Assembly: GCA_050951005.1 (NCBI GenBank)
Contig: JBMNIP010000002.1
Location: forward strand, 682,001 to 746,000
Reading direction: 5' to 3'
Source: UMGS1519 sp050951005
Lineage (GTDB): Bacteria > Actinomycetota > Coriobacteriia > Coriobacteriales > Eggerthellaceae
DNA: 64,000 bases
The position numbers were made by a program, and so were the translations under genes. Below the pieces are notes generated by a model that saw nothing but the letters and a program-made list of their open reading frames with translations, did not search any database and was not told where the DNA came from. Shown piece by piece: positions 1 through 10,500 of this stretch. Every line of letters begins with the position of its first letter. Position 1 is the first letter of the stretch.

Positions 1-972
1 GGCCGCTGTCTCGACGCGCGCATCGCTTCCCAGGATCAGCTGCAGCACCTGGAAGGCCACCCGGCGCTGCATCGGCAAGGGGCTGGCACCGAATTCCGGC
101 TGCAGCACGCAACCATCTTCCCATCGGGGCGTATCTTCGCCATCGGCACGGCCGAGCCAGGAGACCACCTGCTCCATCAGGGATTCCGCCTGTGCATCCA
201 ACATGTCGTCTTCGTCGCCGATCAGGTTCATGGAACGGCACAGGGTGTCGAGCAGCTGCGGATTGCGTTCCTTTGCCAGCGGCACGATCTCCTGCCGCAC
301 GAACGCCCGGAAGCGGTCCGTGTGCGCATTCGTGGCATCCTCGCGCCAGAGCTCGCCCGATTCGTCTTGCACCACCGGGCGGTTCTTGTCGTCGGCGTCT
401 GCCCGTTTGCGGATATAGGTACGCAGGTCCTCGCGACTTACATCTAGGAGCGGACGCACCACCGGGCCGTTGCGATAGAGCATCGAGCGGAAACCACCCG
501 GACCTGTGCCCACGATGGATCGCATGTAGAAGTTCTCCACGCGATCGTCCTGGGTGTGGGCGGTCATGATGCGCCCCGAGCTGAGCGGCGCCGACAGATC
601 CAAGCACAGGTGTGCCAGGGCATCGCTTGCCGCCGTGTAGCGTTCGCGCCGCCCGATGGCCTCCAGGTTCTCACCAGTCTCCTTGGCTTTGCCGGCAACA
701 TCCACGTCCATACGGAAGAAGCGGGCGCCGAGGATCTCGGCCAGTTTCTGCACGAAGATCGCATCGTCATCGGCATCCTTGCCGCGCAGATGATGGTTCA
801 CATGGAGCAGCGCCACGGGACCCAGCGCCCCGCAATCGCGCAGTTCACAGGCAAGATAGGCAAGCGCTGTCGAATCGGAGCCTCCCGATACCATCAGGAG
901 CACCGGCGCTTCGGCATCCACCAGATGCCGCTCGGCAATGGTGCGCTTCACCCGTTCCAGCAAATCCGTCAT
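1..972 (-). CDS. tilS: tRNA(Ile)-lysidine synthase TilS, 3' end outside window
   Basis: TilS uses ATP to attach lysine to C34 of the AUA-reading tRNA-Ile, turning CAU into a lysidine anticodon. The visible 324 residues hold the PP-loop signature SGGSDS at residues 29-34, followed by an HVNHHLRG block and a TAHTQDDRVE block, which are typical of the N-type ATP pyrophosphatase domain. The ATG at 970-972 is preceded by AAGGAG at a good distance. The frame stays open to the window edge, so the C-terminal TilS domains lie outside. A GTG three codons upstream is a weaker alternative start. Confidence 0.93.
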   Translation of the reverse strand, partial: MTDLLERVKRTIAERHLVDAEAPVLLMVSGGSDSTALAYLACELRDCGALGPVALLHVNHHLRGKDADDDAIFVQKLAEILGARFFRMDVDVAGKAKETGENLEAIGRRERYTAASDALAHLCLDLSAPLSSGRIMTAHTQDDRVENFYMRSIVGTGPGGFRSMLYRNGPVVRPLLDVSREDLRTYIRKRADADDKNRPVVQDESGELWREDATNAHTDRFRAFVRQEIVPLAKERNPQLLDTLCRSMNLIGDEDDMLDAQAESLMEQVVSWLGRADGEDTPRWEDGCVLQPEFGASPLPMQRRVAFQVLQLILGSDARVETAA

Positions 973-1184
973 GATGGTCACTCCTTCTGCAGGCGGGCAT
1001 GTACCCTTGTCGTTTTTCGCTCCAACCAGCTGATTCGCATGCTAGAGCTTTCGGCAGCTGCCCGCTCCGGGTTTTGATATCGCGTTCCATGATACCGCGA
1101 AGCGCATTTTCCGCGGGGACCCTGCGCGGTTTCCCGATAATTTCAGGCTTTCCTGATATAGTGGCGAAAAGGTTAGGAGCAGCC

Positions 1185-1550
1185 ATGCATTTCATCATCC
1201 GCTGGATTATCACGGCCATCGCCGTCGCCGCTGCCATTGCTGTGGTTCCCGGCATCCAGATCACCAGCCCCCAGAGTTCGGTGGAGGCGATTGCCGTCAT
1301 CGCGCTGTTCCTGGCGCTCATCAACATGGTCATCAAGCCGATCCTGAAGGTGCTCGGCGCGCCTATCACGATACTCACTTTGGGTCTGTTCGCCCTGGTG
1401 GTGAACACACTGCTGTTCTACCTGGCTGCCGCCTGCGCCGGCATGTTCGGTGTCGAAGTATCCATAGCCAGCTTCTGGTCGGCATTCTTCGCGGCAATCA
1501 TCATCAGCATCGTCACGTTCATCCTGGACCTGATTCCCGGCTTGAAGTAA
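1185..1550 (+). CDS. YvlD-like phage-holin-family (4_2) membrane protein
   Basis: This is a 121-residue integral membrane protein of the family annotated as phage holin family protein (YvlD, PF04020). Four hydrophobic spans fill almost the whole chain, with the family-typical pattern of a first span ending in PGI, then an ALINMVIKPILK loop and a C-terminal DLIPGLK. The start ATG at 1185 follows AGGAG. An in-frame upstream extension from 999 has no ribosome site. It is transcribed divergently from tilS and no prophage genes are nearby, so the holin name reflects the family and not lysis. Its exact function is unknown. Confidence 0.85.
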   Translation: MHFIIRWIITAIAVAAAIAVVPGIQITSPQSSVEAIAVIALFLALINMVIKPILKVLGAPITILTLGLFALVVNTLLFYLAAACAGMFGVEVSIASFWSAFFAAIIISIVTFILDLIPGLK

Positions 1551-1604
1551 CGGCGGTCATCCAGCGACACCGCGTCGGATCCCTGCGGTTCCCACGCCCT
1601 GTGT

Positions 1605-2708
1605 CTAGAGCACGTCTTTCAAGCTCATGAACTTGCGCAGGTTGTAGAGCGCGCCCGACTCATGCACCGCCGGGCGGATGACACCGCGCTCGGTGATGAT
1701 GGCGTTGATCAGCTCGGCAGGCGTCACATCGAAGGCGGGATTGTAGACGTTACGCGGATAGGCCTCCACGTCGCAGACCTCGGACGGGTCACGGAACTCG
1801 ATGGGAATCTGCGAGCCTTCGTCCAGCGAGATGTCGATGGTCGAAGTCGGTGCCGCAACGTAGAACGGGATGCGATGGTAGTCCGCCGCAATCGCCAACT
1901 GATAGGTACCGATCTTGTTCGCGGTATCGCCGTTCGCGCAAATCCGGTCGGCACCCACGATCACGGCATCGACCAGACCCTGTTTCATGAGCATGGCTGC
2001 CATATCGTCGCACTGCACCGTGCAGGGGATGCCCGCTTCGGTAAGTTCCCACGCCGTCAGGCGTGCGCCTTGACCCACCGGCCGTGTTTCATCGCAGTAT
2101 ACGTGCGAGATGTGCCCTCGCTCATGCGCCGCATACACCACGCCCAGTGCTGTGCCGTAGAACACCGTGGCCAGGCTTCCTGCGTTGCAATGGGTCAGCA
2201 CGCGGGCCCCTTCGGGAAGCAGTGCCGCTCCCGCTTTGCCGATGGCGCGGTTGCAAGCCTCATCTTCCTCTTCCATGCGCTGAGCGCGCGAGAGGGCGGA
2301 AGCCGCTGCCATTTGGATGGTGGCACCATTGCCGAGTGCCGTCAGAATCACATCGGTAGCGCAGTTGACGCCCCAAGACAGGTTCACGGCAGTGGGACGC
2401 GCCGTGGCAATCTCGTTCGCCACCTGGTTCAGCTCGGTCCGGAACCCATCGGCATCGGAAGTGCCTGATGCAGCCTCGGTCGCCCACATGGCCACCGCCG
2501 CCGCTCCCGTTACCCCGAGTGCCGGCGCACCCCGTACCGCAAGCACCTTCACGGCGCTGATGACCTGACGGTAATCCGTCAGCACGACCATGTTCTTCTC
2601 CGCCGGCAGCTTGCGCTGGTCGATGATGCGCAGTGCCGCCCGGTCGAATCCGTCATCGGCCGTGCGGGTGATGATCTCGATGGTACGGGGTAGGTTCTCT
2701 ACGCCCAT
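1605..2708 (-). CDS. mtnA: S-methyl-5-thioribose-1-phosphate isomerase
   Basis: MtnA isomerises methylthioribose-1-phosphate to methylthioribulose-1-phosphate in methionine salvage. The 367-residue product belongs to the eIF-2B-like aldose isomerase family: it has the THCNAGSLAT block with the catalytic cysteine (about Cys174) and the VIVGADRICANGD block with the catalytic aspartate (about Asp254), plus RPVGQGARLTAWEL. I chose the ATG at 2708, which follows GGAGGCATAT; the longer frame to 2786 lacks a ribosome site. It sits downstream of an aminotransferase on the same strand. No other salvage gene is visible, so the pathway may be partial here. Confidence 0.93.
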   Translation of the reverse strand: MGVENLPRTIEIITRTADDGFDRAALRIIDQRKLPAEKNMVVLTDYRQVISAVKVLAVRGAPALGVTGAAAVAMWATEAASGTSDADGFRTELNQVANEIATARPTAVNLSWGVNCATDVILTALGNGATIQMAAASALSRAQRMEEEDEACNRAIGKAGAALLPEGARVLTHCNAGSLATVFYGTALGVVYAAHERGHISHVYCDETRPVGQGARLTAWELTEAGIPCTVQCDDMAAMLMKQGLVDAVIVGADRICANGDTANKIGTYQLAIAADYHRIPFYVAAPTSTIDISLDEGSQIPIEFRDPSEVCDVEAYPRNVYNPAFDVTPAELINAIITERGVIRPAVHESGALYNLRKFMSLKDVL

Positions 2709-2806
2709 ATATGCCTCCCAACTTTCGAGCCGCGAATGCTTGCAGCCATCGACGACCCGTAGAACTCGCCCCAGAACGTGTGGCAAGCCCTATACCTTCG
2801 GCTTTC

Positions 2807-3991
2807 CTATTCGTAGTCCTTTTTCAGCGCCGCAAACGCATCACGCGAGTTGCGGATGGTGTCCTCGTCGACGCAATAGCCGGCACGCACCCAGCCCTTC
2901 ACGCCGAAGCTGTCGGAGGCCACCAGGAGCAGCTCGTGGGCCTTCGCCTTCTCGGAGAAGGCCTGGGCATCGGGCTCGAGCGCCTTGATCCACAGATAGA
3001 AGGCGCCCTGCGGCTCGATATAGGTGTAACCCAGGTCGTCCATGATGCCGGTAAGCAGTTTCCGGTTGCGGACGTAGGCGTCTACGTCGGCCGGCACGCC
3101 GCAGCATTTCTGCGCCACGCGCTGGAACAGCACTGGGGCGCAAACGTACCCCAAGGCGCGGCCCGCGCCGCACACTGCCAGGTAGATATCGCGTGCGTCG
3201 GGAACCGTCGGCGGCACCAGCACATAGCCGATGCGCTCGCCCGGCAGGCTGAGCGACTTCGACCAGGAATAGCACACGATGGCAGTATCGATGATGGACG
3301 GCACCCAGGTTATCGGCTTGCCCGTATACAGCAGCTCGCGATACGGCTCGTCGGAAATCACGTAAACCGGTGTGCCGAGCTCTTTGCGCTTGCGCTGCAG
3401 CGCCTGATTCAGCTCCGCCAGGATCTCCGGACTGTACACGACACCGACCGGGTTGTTCGGCGTGTTGATGATGATAGCACGGGTATTCGCGGTGATAGCG
3501 GCCTCGATGGCGGGCACATCCAGCTGGAAATCACTGGTACGCGCAGGAACCTCCACGCACGTGGCGCCCATGCTCTGGATCCACATGCGGTATTCGGGAA
3601 AGTACGGCGGCACCACAATGACCTCGGGCGACTCGCCTGCGATAAGCGCCCGCAGTGTGCAGGTCAGCGCACCGGCTGCTCCGGCCGTCAGGTACAGGTC
3701 GTCTGCCGACACGCCCGCATCGAACCGCTCATTCAGATTCTCGGCAATGGCATCGCGCGCCTCGAAGGCGCCTTGCGCCATGGAATAGGAATGCAGCTGT
3801 TCGGGTGGAAGCTCGATAGCTTCGCGCAACGCATCCGCCACTTGGGGCGGCGCGGGAACTGATGGGTTTCCCAGGCTGAAATCGAACACCTTGTCCGCGC
3901 CGATCTCCGCCTTGCGCGCCAAGCCGTAGGCGAACAGCTCGCGGATGGACGAGGGCGCGGCCCCGAGCGCGTACATATCTGAATTGAACAT
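2807..3991 (-). CDS. PLP-dependent class I/II aminotransferase
   Basis: This 394-residue fold-type I aminotransferase probably uses pyridoxal phosphate to move amino groups to a 2-oxo acid. Visible landmarks are NTPNNP (Asn180), DEPY (Asp214, Tyr217) and the PLP-lysine motif SWSKSLSLPGERIGY with Lys245; the family is close to aspartate aminotransferases. The start has AGAAGG upstream. It lies between the dipeptidase gene and mtnA on the same strand, so a role in transaminating the final keto acid of methionine salvage is possible but only inferred from position. Substrate is not predictable from sequence alone. Confidence 0.88.
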   Translation of the reverse strand: MFNSDMYALGAAPSSIRELFAYGLARKAEIGADKVFDFSLGNPSVPAPPQVADALREAIELPPEQLHSYSMAQGAFEARDAIAENLNERFDAGVSADDLYLTAGAAGALTCTLRALIAGESPEVIVVPPYFPEYRMWIQSMGATCVEVPARTSDFQLDVPAIEAAITANTRAIIINTPNNPVGVVYSPEILAELNQALQRKRKELGTPVYVISDEPYRELLYTGKPITWVPSIIDTAIVCYSWSKSLSLPGERIGYVLVPPTVPDARDIYLAVCGAGRALGYVCAPVLFQRVAQKCCGVPADVDAYVRNRKLLTGIMDDLGYTYIEPQGAFYLWIKALEPDAQAFSEKAKAHELLLVASDSFGVKGWVRAGYCVDEDTIRNSRDAFAALKKDYE

Positions 3992-4096
3992 GCGACACCT
4001 TCTCTACGATTCACCTTGCCACCGGATATGAATAGAACCATCTGCGCCATCAGCTGTGCGGCGGCAAGGACCGGTTTCCCATCGATTCTATCAGTC

Positions 4097-5596
4097 TTAC
4101 GATAAGTCTCCGTCCATCAGCAGGGCTATGGCCAGGATATAGGCGACGAGCGCCTGCTTCAGCTCGGCGACAGGTACCGCCTCGTCTACCGCGTGCATGC
4201 CGCCCGCCCAGGAAGGACGCGGAAAACGGGCAAGGTCCTCCGCCCCGAAACTCGTGCCGCGTGGAAAATGGTGCGCATAAGTACCCCCGCCCATGGTAAC
4301 CGGCGCGGCGTCGACTCCCGATGCCAGCGCATAGGCCCGACGCAAAGCCTGCACCGGCGCTGTATCGGGATCGACGATCAGCGGTTCGACCAGCGAAAGC
4401 GGTTCGACCTGCGCTTTAAGGCCCGCCGCCTGAACTGTGGCGGCTACCTTATCCCGCAGCTCCTCCGCGGTCGTTCCCGTGGGGAAGCGGCAGTCGATGC
4501 TCTGCGTGAAGCGGCACACGGGCGCATCGGCGGCCCCTTCTCCTGCTTCGGGCGCAAGCCTGGCCATACCCGCCACGCAGGTAAGCGGGCCGAAATCTGC
4601 ATCGGAGATCTGCATGCCGAAATAAGCCCCATCCGTTTGGCCCGTGATGTCGCGGACAAATGCGAGCCACTGGGTCTCATCTGCCGTCAGGACGCCTGCT
4701 TCTACCAGATAGGAAGCCAGCAGGTGAAGTGCGTTCACCGCCCCCTCGGGCATTGCCGCATGTCCCGCAATCCCGTGCGCCGTCACCATGCTGCACGTGG
4801 ATTCGCCTGAGCCGGCAGTCCGATCTGGACAGGGCGCAACCTCGATGCAGGATGCCGCCGGCAAGCGTCCCGGCTGCACGCGCACGACCGCGGTGGCCAC
4901 ACCGGGAATCGCGTTCACCGCTTCACCCGCCGAAAGCGACACAAGCGCGCCATCCGCAATGGGCTTGCTGACGATTCGGGCCTGGAACTGGCCCTTCTCG
5001 CCATAGCACACAGGGAATTCGGCATCGGGCGTGAACAGGAAATCGGGTGCCTCATGGTGCGCCAGGTACCAATCGGCATCGCCCATACCCGATTCCTCGT
5101 CGCAGCCGAACAGCATCCGCAGGTCATGCGGGAAGCACTCGCCCGTCTGCGCGGTGCGTTCCATCCAAAAACGCACCGCATGAAGCGCGCAGGTAAGCGG
5201 CCCTTTGTCGTCGCTTACCCCGCGCCCCACATACAAGCCGTCGCGCAAGGCCAGCGTATGCGGGTCGCTCGACCATCCGTCTCCCGCCGGCACCGTATCC
5301 AGATGGCCGATGATCGCCAGCTGCTTGCGGGTATCTGCTGTCCCTGCGCCAGGCGCATCCGCATACCCCATATGGCCCCCTCCGTCGTGGGGAACAAGGC
5401 CATAGGCTTCCGCCTTAGCCAGCATGGCATCGAGCGCCTTGCGCGGACCGGGCCCGTAAGGCGCCCCTGCCCCCTCGTCCGGCACGCCCTTCGCGCTATC
5501 GATGGCGACCAGGTCGGCCAGGTCGGCCTCGACCTTTGGCCATTCACGATCTGCAAACTCCTGGGCTTCGGCAAGCAAACCCTCGTGATAGAACAT
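4097..5596 (-). CDS. Sapep/PepV-type M20 metallo-dipeptidase
   Basis: This is a 499-residue zinc or manganese dipeptidase of the M20 family (PepV/Sapep type), expected to act in the cytoplasm on short peptides. Metal and catalytic motifs are GHLDTVPAGDGW (His98, Asp100), GVSDDKGP (Asp130) and GCDEESG (general-base and metal Glu167/168). A TPDAEFPVCYGEKG block characteristic of the subfamily follows, and a late GGTYAHHFPRG supplies the last histidine. Length and order match the family. The ATG is preceded by GAAAGGATTC. It is the first gene of a likely run into the aminotransferase and mtnA. Confidence 0.9.
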   Translation of the reverse strand: MFYHEGLLAEAQEFADREWPKVEADLADLVAIDSAKGVPDEGAGAPYGPGPRKALDAMLAKAEAYGLVPHDGGGHMGYADAPGAGTADTRKQLAIIGHLDTVPAGDGWSSDPHTLALRDGLYVGRGVSDDKGPLTCALHAVRFWMERTAQTGECFPHDLRMLFGCDEESGMGDADWYLAHHEAPDFLFTPDAEFPVCYGEKGQFQARIVSKPIADGALVSLSAGEAVNAIPGVATAVVRVQPGRLPAASCIEVAPCPDRTAGSGESTCSMVTAHGIAGHAAMPEGAVNALHLLASYLVEAGVLTADETQWLAFVRDITGQTDGAYFGMQISDADFGPLTCVAGMARLAPEAGEGAADAPVCRFTQSIDCRFPTGTTAEELRDKVAATVQAAGLKAQVEPLSLVEPLIVDPDTAPVQALRRAYALASGVDAAPVTMGGGTYAHHFPRGTSFGAEDLARFPRPSWAGGMHAVDEAVPVAELKQALVAYILAIALLMDGDLS

Positions 5597-5689
5597 GCAT
5601 GAATCCTTTCTGTGCCGCTGAACTGGCTATTCATCAGGCTTTTTCGCATTTCGCCCATTCTGCGGCATCGTGTTATAATTTGTTGCCGT

Positions 5690-5773
5690 GCCCGAGTGGC
5701 GGAACGGCAGACGCGGTGGTCTCAAAAACCATTGTGGAAACACGTGCGAGTTCGAATCTCGCCTCGGGCACCA
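5690..5773 (+). tRNA. tRNA-Leu (anticodon CAA)
   Basis: A complete class II tRNA with encoded CCA. The acceptor stem GCCCGAG pairs with CTCGGGC; the anticodon stem GTGGT/ACCAT carries the loop CTCAAAA, giving anticodon CAA (codon UUG). A variable arm TGTG-GAAA-CACG and the T arm GCGAG-TTCGAAT-CTCGC follow. The long variable arm identifies it as leucine. Confidence 0.96.
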
Positions 5774-5786
5774 GCTTGAACCTATC

Positions 5787-5817
5787 GGCCCGAAGCCCCT
5801 TGGCCTCGGGCTTTTTC
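5787..5817 (+). terminator. Intrinsic terminator after tRNA-Leu
   Basis: An imperfect GC-rich stem (GCCCGAAGC against GCCTCGGGC) with a short loop is followed by five T residues, 14 bases after the tRNA CCA end. Confidence 0.8.
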
Positions 5818-5889
5818 CTTGCTGTTTTCAGGTTGCCCGTCCCGCAACCTCTGTGATCCGCGGGGCGCTGTTCCAGAAGGTCCGAACCG

Positions 5890-6633
5890 TCACGCTTTCG
5901 GCAGGAACGGGTCGAGGTCGGCGATGTGCGCCACGGCAAGCGCTCCGCAAAGCTTACGACCGGACGGCGTCATGATACCCGTTTTCAAGGCCATCATCGT
6001 TACCGTGCTGTCCGCCCTCACCACCGGATCCGTAGCAGTACCCGTTTGCGCATTCAGGCCGCTTGGCACATCGATGGCCACGATATGCGGACGCGTTGCG
6101 CTCTGCCCTCCGCCGTCCGGATTCCCAAGCGAGGCGATGACCTGCACGTAACCACGTGTGGGTTCGCGCAGGGAATCGTAATGAAACCCGGTGCCCAAAA
6201 GCGCATCGACCACCACGTCGGCTTCGGCCGCCCAGGCGAGCACTTCATCGAGGGCCGGATCCACCGCAAGCCGAAAGCTTTCGAGCCCGACCGTTGCAGC
6301 CAGGCAACGCGCAGCCGCTTCCCGTGCCGGATGGGCATTCACCTGCTCCGCTTTGCAGGATGAGATCAAGCGTACGGAATACCCCGCCTGCGCCAGCAGC
6401 TGCCCGATCACCCAGCCGTCACCGCCGTTGTTCCCCGTGCCGCAGAAAACGACGACGTCGGCACCCGGTTGCCACCGGTTCCGAATAAACTGGGCCGCCG
6501 AAGCGCCTGCCCGCTGCATCAATTCGTCAAGACTCGTACCTGCCGCGGCAATAGCCTGCTCGAGCGCCACCACCTGGGAAACATCGAGCGTCTTCGCCTG
6601 ATCGGGCGCTTCCCAACGCACCTGGTATGCCAT
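5890..6633 (-). CDS. nnrE: NAD(P)H-hydrate epimerase (YjeF N-domain only)
   Basis: NnrE epimerises damaged R-NAD(P)HX to the S form so that the dehydratase can repair it. The 247-residue product has only the YjeF_N domain: the glycine-rich GTGNNGGDGWV motif, then VVDALLGTGF and AIDVPSGLNAQTG. The ADP-dependent dehydratase domain often fused in bacteria is absent, so NnrD would have to be encoded elsewhere. The start at 6633 follows AAAGGAG; the longer frame to 6744 has no ribosome site. Confidence 0.9.
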   Translation of the reverse strand: MAYQVRWEAPDQAKTLDVSQVVALEQAIAAAGTSLDELMQRAGASAAQFIRNRWQPGADVVVFCGTGNNGGDGWVIGQLLAQAGYSVRLISSCKAEQVNAHPAREAAARCLAATVGLESFRLAVDPALDEVLAWAAEADVVVDALLGTGFHYDSLREPTRGYVQVIASLGNPDGGGQSATRPHIVAIDVPSGLNAQTGTATDPVVRADSTVTMMALKTGIMTPSGRKLCGALAVAHIADLDPFLPKA

Positions 6634-6847
6634 GTCCGCTCCTTTCCGCCATGCTTTCTGGATTTCAGGATAGCGCCAGATCGGCATCCGTTCGGCAAAC
6701 TCCTTGCGAAAGGCCTCAGCCGCGGAACCGCGCGAATCCCTCATCGCGCTTCTGCCGCACCGGCAGGTTATTATCCAAAACCCACTTCCTCGTTAGATAC
6801 CTTGGTTTATGATAATTGCACAGTATGTTCAACAAGAAGAAGGCAAC

Positions 6848-7486
6848 ATGGCACGACCGAAGAAAACGGACAATGAACAGCAAGCGAAAACACGTTTGGT
6901 GAATGCGTTCTGGCGCCTCTTGAAAGAGCATGACTTCCATTCGATATCGATAGCCATGCTCTGCCGCGAGGCCAAATGCACCCGTGGAACCTTCTACTAT
7001 CACTTCTCCGATATAGACAACCTGATCGAATACGTGGTTGAATCCGAGTTCCTCCACAACCGCTTTCCCCAATTAATATTCAACATACTATCGGGGACCG
7101 GCGATGATACCCTTGCTGCCCTGGCGTCGAGCGAATGGCCCCAACATATCGCACTGCTCACCCGTGAGGGCAGCAATGTCCTTTTGGGGAAGATCAAGAA
7201 CTATGTCCTGAGGGTCTGGCAAGCCGTGCTGTGCAGCAACGGAGGCACGATGTCTGACCAAACGCGGCTAATCATCGAATACCAGTCAAGCGCCATGGTC
7301 AACATGCTTTCCTACATCGGTGAGGAAAGCATGAAGGGGCACCGCATGGAATTGCCAACGGCGTTCCTCTCGTCGGTTTCGCGTACCGCAATATTGCAGA
7401 TCTGCGCAGCGGAAGGCCTGTCAGAAGACATCTTACGGGAGCGCCTAGCGATGGTCAATCAGATGTCGAAGCTCATGGAGGCCTGA
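6848..7486 (+). CDS. TetR/AcrR-family transcriptional regulator
   Basis: The product has 212 residues. Residues 1-60 form a TetR-type DNA-binding domain, with the recognition region CREAKCTRGTFYYHFSDIDN; the rest is a divergent helical ligand domain. The ATG at 6848 follows AGAAGAAGG. It faces the end of a large surface-protein gene and is divergent from nnrE, so its target cannot be read from context. Confidence 0.88.
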   Translation: MARPKKTDNEQQAKTRLVNAFWRLLKEHDFHSISIAMLCREAKCTRGTFYYHFSDIDNLIEYVVESEFLHNRFPQLIFNILSGTGDDTLAALASSEWPQHIALLTREGSNVLLGKIKNYVLRVWQAVLCSNGGTMSDQTRLIIEYQSSAMVNMLSYIGEESMKGHRMELPTAFLSSVSRTAILQICAAEGLSEDILRERLAMVNQMSKLMEA

Positions 7487-7560
7487 CACCATTCTCTCGA
7501 TTTTTCCTTTCTGTTCGCGCCTACTGGCTCATCGCACCTACCCGAAGAGCGGCGCGTCCA

Positions 7561-10500
7561 TTATTTCGATTTCCGATGCTTCCTGGAAATAACCAGCGCA
7601 GCACCGCCTACAGCGACAAGGGCAATCAAGACAACCAGCAGCCAGACAGGGAAATCGCCCATCAACGGCACCAGCGTCATACCAATGGTTCCGGAATCCG
7701 AATCCGACGACGGTGTGTTCGACGACGTCGTATTCGACGGCGTCGCATCATCCTGCCCATAGATGTTCGTGATGGCGGCAGAATTGCCTTTATAGGACAC
7801 TTTCGCATGGTAGCCCTGAGGAACATCGATTTCCTTGACCCGATACTTGATGTTCTCGCCGGTCTTCGAATCGGTGATTGCCAGATTGTCCCAGGTATAG
7901 GCCCAGTCGTTGTCGGCTGAAAGCGTTACCGGATCGCCGTGGTCCTGACCGTTGGCTGTCAGCTGGACCTTTACGCTATCGGGGCGCAGGCCGTCTTTAT
8001 TGTTGCCGTCCTTCCACTTCTTGCTCACCGTGAAGGAGCCCTTGTCCTTACCCGGGACGAGTTCCTCTTGCTTGCTGTTGGTTACCGAAACGCAATTCGC
8101 GGTATGTCCCTGGTATGTTGCCAAGCCTGCAGAGTCGGTGACGCTGTCGATAGTATCCGTAAGCGACTTGCCCTTAATGGTCTGACCGTCGCATTCCATC
8201 TTTGTGTCGAAGTCCTCACCCGAAAGCTCGGTCACCGTGTATTTCACGTCGAACGGCAACACGATTTCCATGCGCTCGCCGTTCTTCAGCTTGAATGTCG
8301 CAGTGCCGTTCTGGTCGAACGTAAGGGTAACTGCCTGGGAACTATTCCCTAAATGCTTGACGGCATTATGCTTGACGCTGTTGCACACCGGTGCTTCGGA
8401 CGGATTATCCAGCTTGATCTGGAACTCGAACGAACCGTCCTTATCTGCATCGTTGCTTGCCTTAACCGTCTTGGAGATGGTCGCGGACGGGATCATGACC
8501 GTGTACCACATCTCCTCAGAGTTGGCTTCTTCCTGAATGCAATCCTTGCCCTCGTCGTTCTGCAGGTGTTTCCAATAGTAGTTGCCGAACACGAACTCGT
8601 AGTTGTCGTAGTCGTAGAGGTTTACGGCATCGTGGAAGTCGACGTACTGGTCGGGTGTCCACAGCTCGTATTCGTCCGTCGTGCTGGAATCGTCTGCCGT
8701 CGAAGCCGCAGCAACCGAGCTCGACGTCGTACCTAACGTTGAAATCGCACTCTGATCTTCGACATTGTCCATTTCATCCGCCATAGCTTCAGCCGCTTTC
8801 TTCTGCGCCTTGTTCATAGCAGAAGTCGTCAGTTTCGAGAGCCCCTTTCTCGGAGGCCTGGGGCTTCCCAAGGGGGCAGATGTTCCCATGATGCCCTCGT
8901 AGGGAGAGGTGCCGTAGAACATATCGCCTGCGACCTTGGCCTTCGCCGTGAATGCCTCACCGGCGTCGGCGTCGTTCGACACCTTGACGCCCGGAATGGC
9001 CACCGTGACATTGTTGCCATCCATCTTCTCGAGGGTATCTTGGATGATCTGGGGGGCGTCTTCATTCAGATATCCAGGTCCGGAACCGATGTTCTTATAG
9101 CGATTCCTGATTTCTTCTTCATACATGCTCACGGTCTGGCCGATGTCCTTCGGGCTGATATAGACATCAAAGGAAATCGTGCGCGTGGATTCATCGAAAG
9201 CCAGAGAGTTCTGGGCCAGTTTCCATTGGATGCCGTCTGAACGGGAATTCGAGACGGTTATCTTGTCCAGGTTCTTCTTCACGTACTGGAGGTTGTACGC
9301 GCCAGTTGAATCCTTGCTGTCTGGCAAGGTGAAACTGACATGCAGCTCGGGCTTGGTCAGGTTCTTGATGCCATAGACCAGACGGTACGGTTCAACCGGG
9401 TTGCCCTGCTCGTCAACGTAGCTCTCCTCGCCCACCTTCCATGCGATGATTTCGCCGTCATCGTTGAGAATATTACCGTTTTGGTCAACAAGGTACGCAA
9501 GGGCCGGCTGGCACCATCTGTTGAAGTACGGCTGCGGGAACGCCACGCCCATCTGCTTCAGCTGATCTATTGTTTCGCCCTCTTCAACGACATCGTTGAT
9601 GGCGAGTGAGGTGTACAGATAGCACAGCATCTGCCGCTCGAGGGCCGTGGTGATATCGATTTTGTAATCGATGGAGTCGCCGCGCATAACGCCCGTGACC
9701 TTGTCGCTTTCGGTGTTCGTGCGGGTGTTAGCGGTACCGTCCGCACGCTGGGACGTCGCCGTGGCCGACACGTCGCCGTCAGCGATGCTCTTGTGCCTGT
9801 CGGAATCCTGCACCTTGAACGTCGGGTTCATGGGGGGGTTCTTGACCGTGACCTTGTATTTCTGGCCATCGACGGTGAATGTAAAGGTGAAGTTCGTAAT
9901 CAGGTTGATGGTGACGTCGCCCCGGTACGACGGGTTCAGCGCATTGCCCAGCGAGCTCCCGATAATCATCTCCATAGCGGGCATGTCCCTGAATTTCGCC
10001 TTTGTGCCAGAGCCATCCTCGTTGGAGAAGGTGATGTCGCGCTCCTCGGTCATCAGGCTGCTGGATTTCGCGTAATAGTTGCTCGAAGCCGCTTTCGAGG
10101 GCATAAGGGCAGAACGCTGCCCCCACCAATAGTTGGAATATGGTTTCGGAGCCGCTTGGCTGGTATCGAGGAGGTCGACCGGTTCGCCGTTGTTGGTGAA
10201 CGTGCAGCCCAGGTCCATGTCGAGCGACATGTCCTCGAACTCGGTGTCATCTGTCCAGTCGTATCCCTGCGATTTGCCCCAATCCACCAAATCGGCGCCG
10301 AAGCCACCGCGTTGGGTGTCCTTATCCCAATAATCTCTGACAAGCATGAACTGGGGGAGGATCATCCCCGCTGCGGAATTAAGAGAACTGGATCCTGAAT
10401 TGGCCTCATCGGAGGAATTCAGTATGTTGCGCGCTTTGTGATAGACGTACGTCTTGCCATTGACGCCGATTGCGGAATAGTAGCAATAGTTCACGAATCG

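Noticed and set aside
1185..1550. A prophage, suggested by the holin family name
   Set aside because: There are no phage genes around it; YvlD-like proteins are ordinary bacterial membrane proteins.
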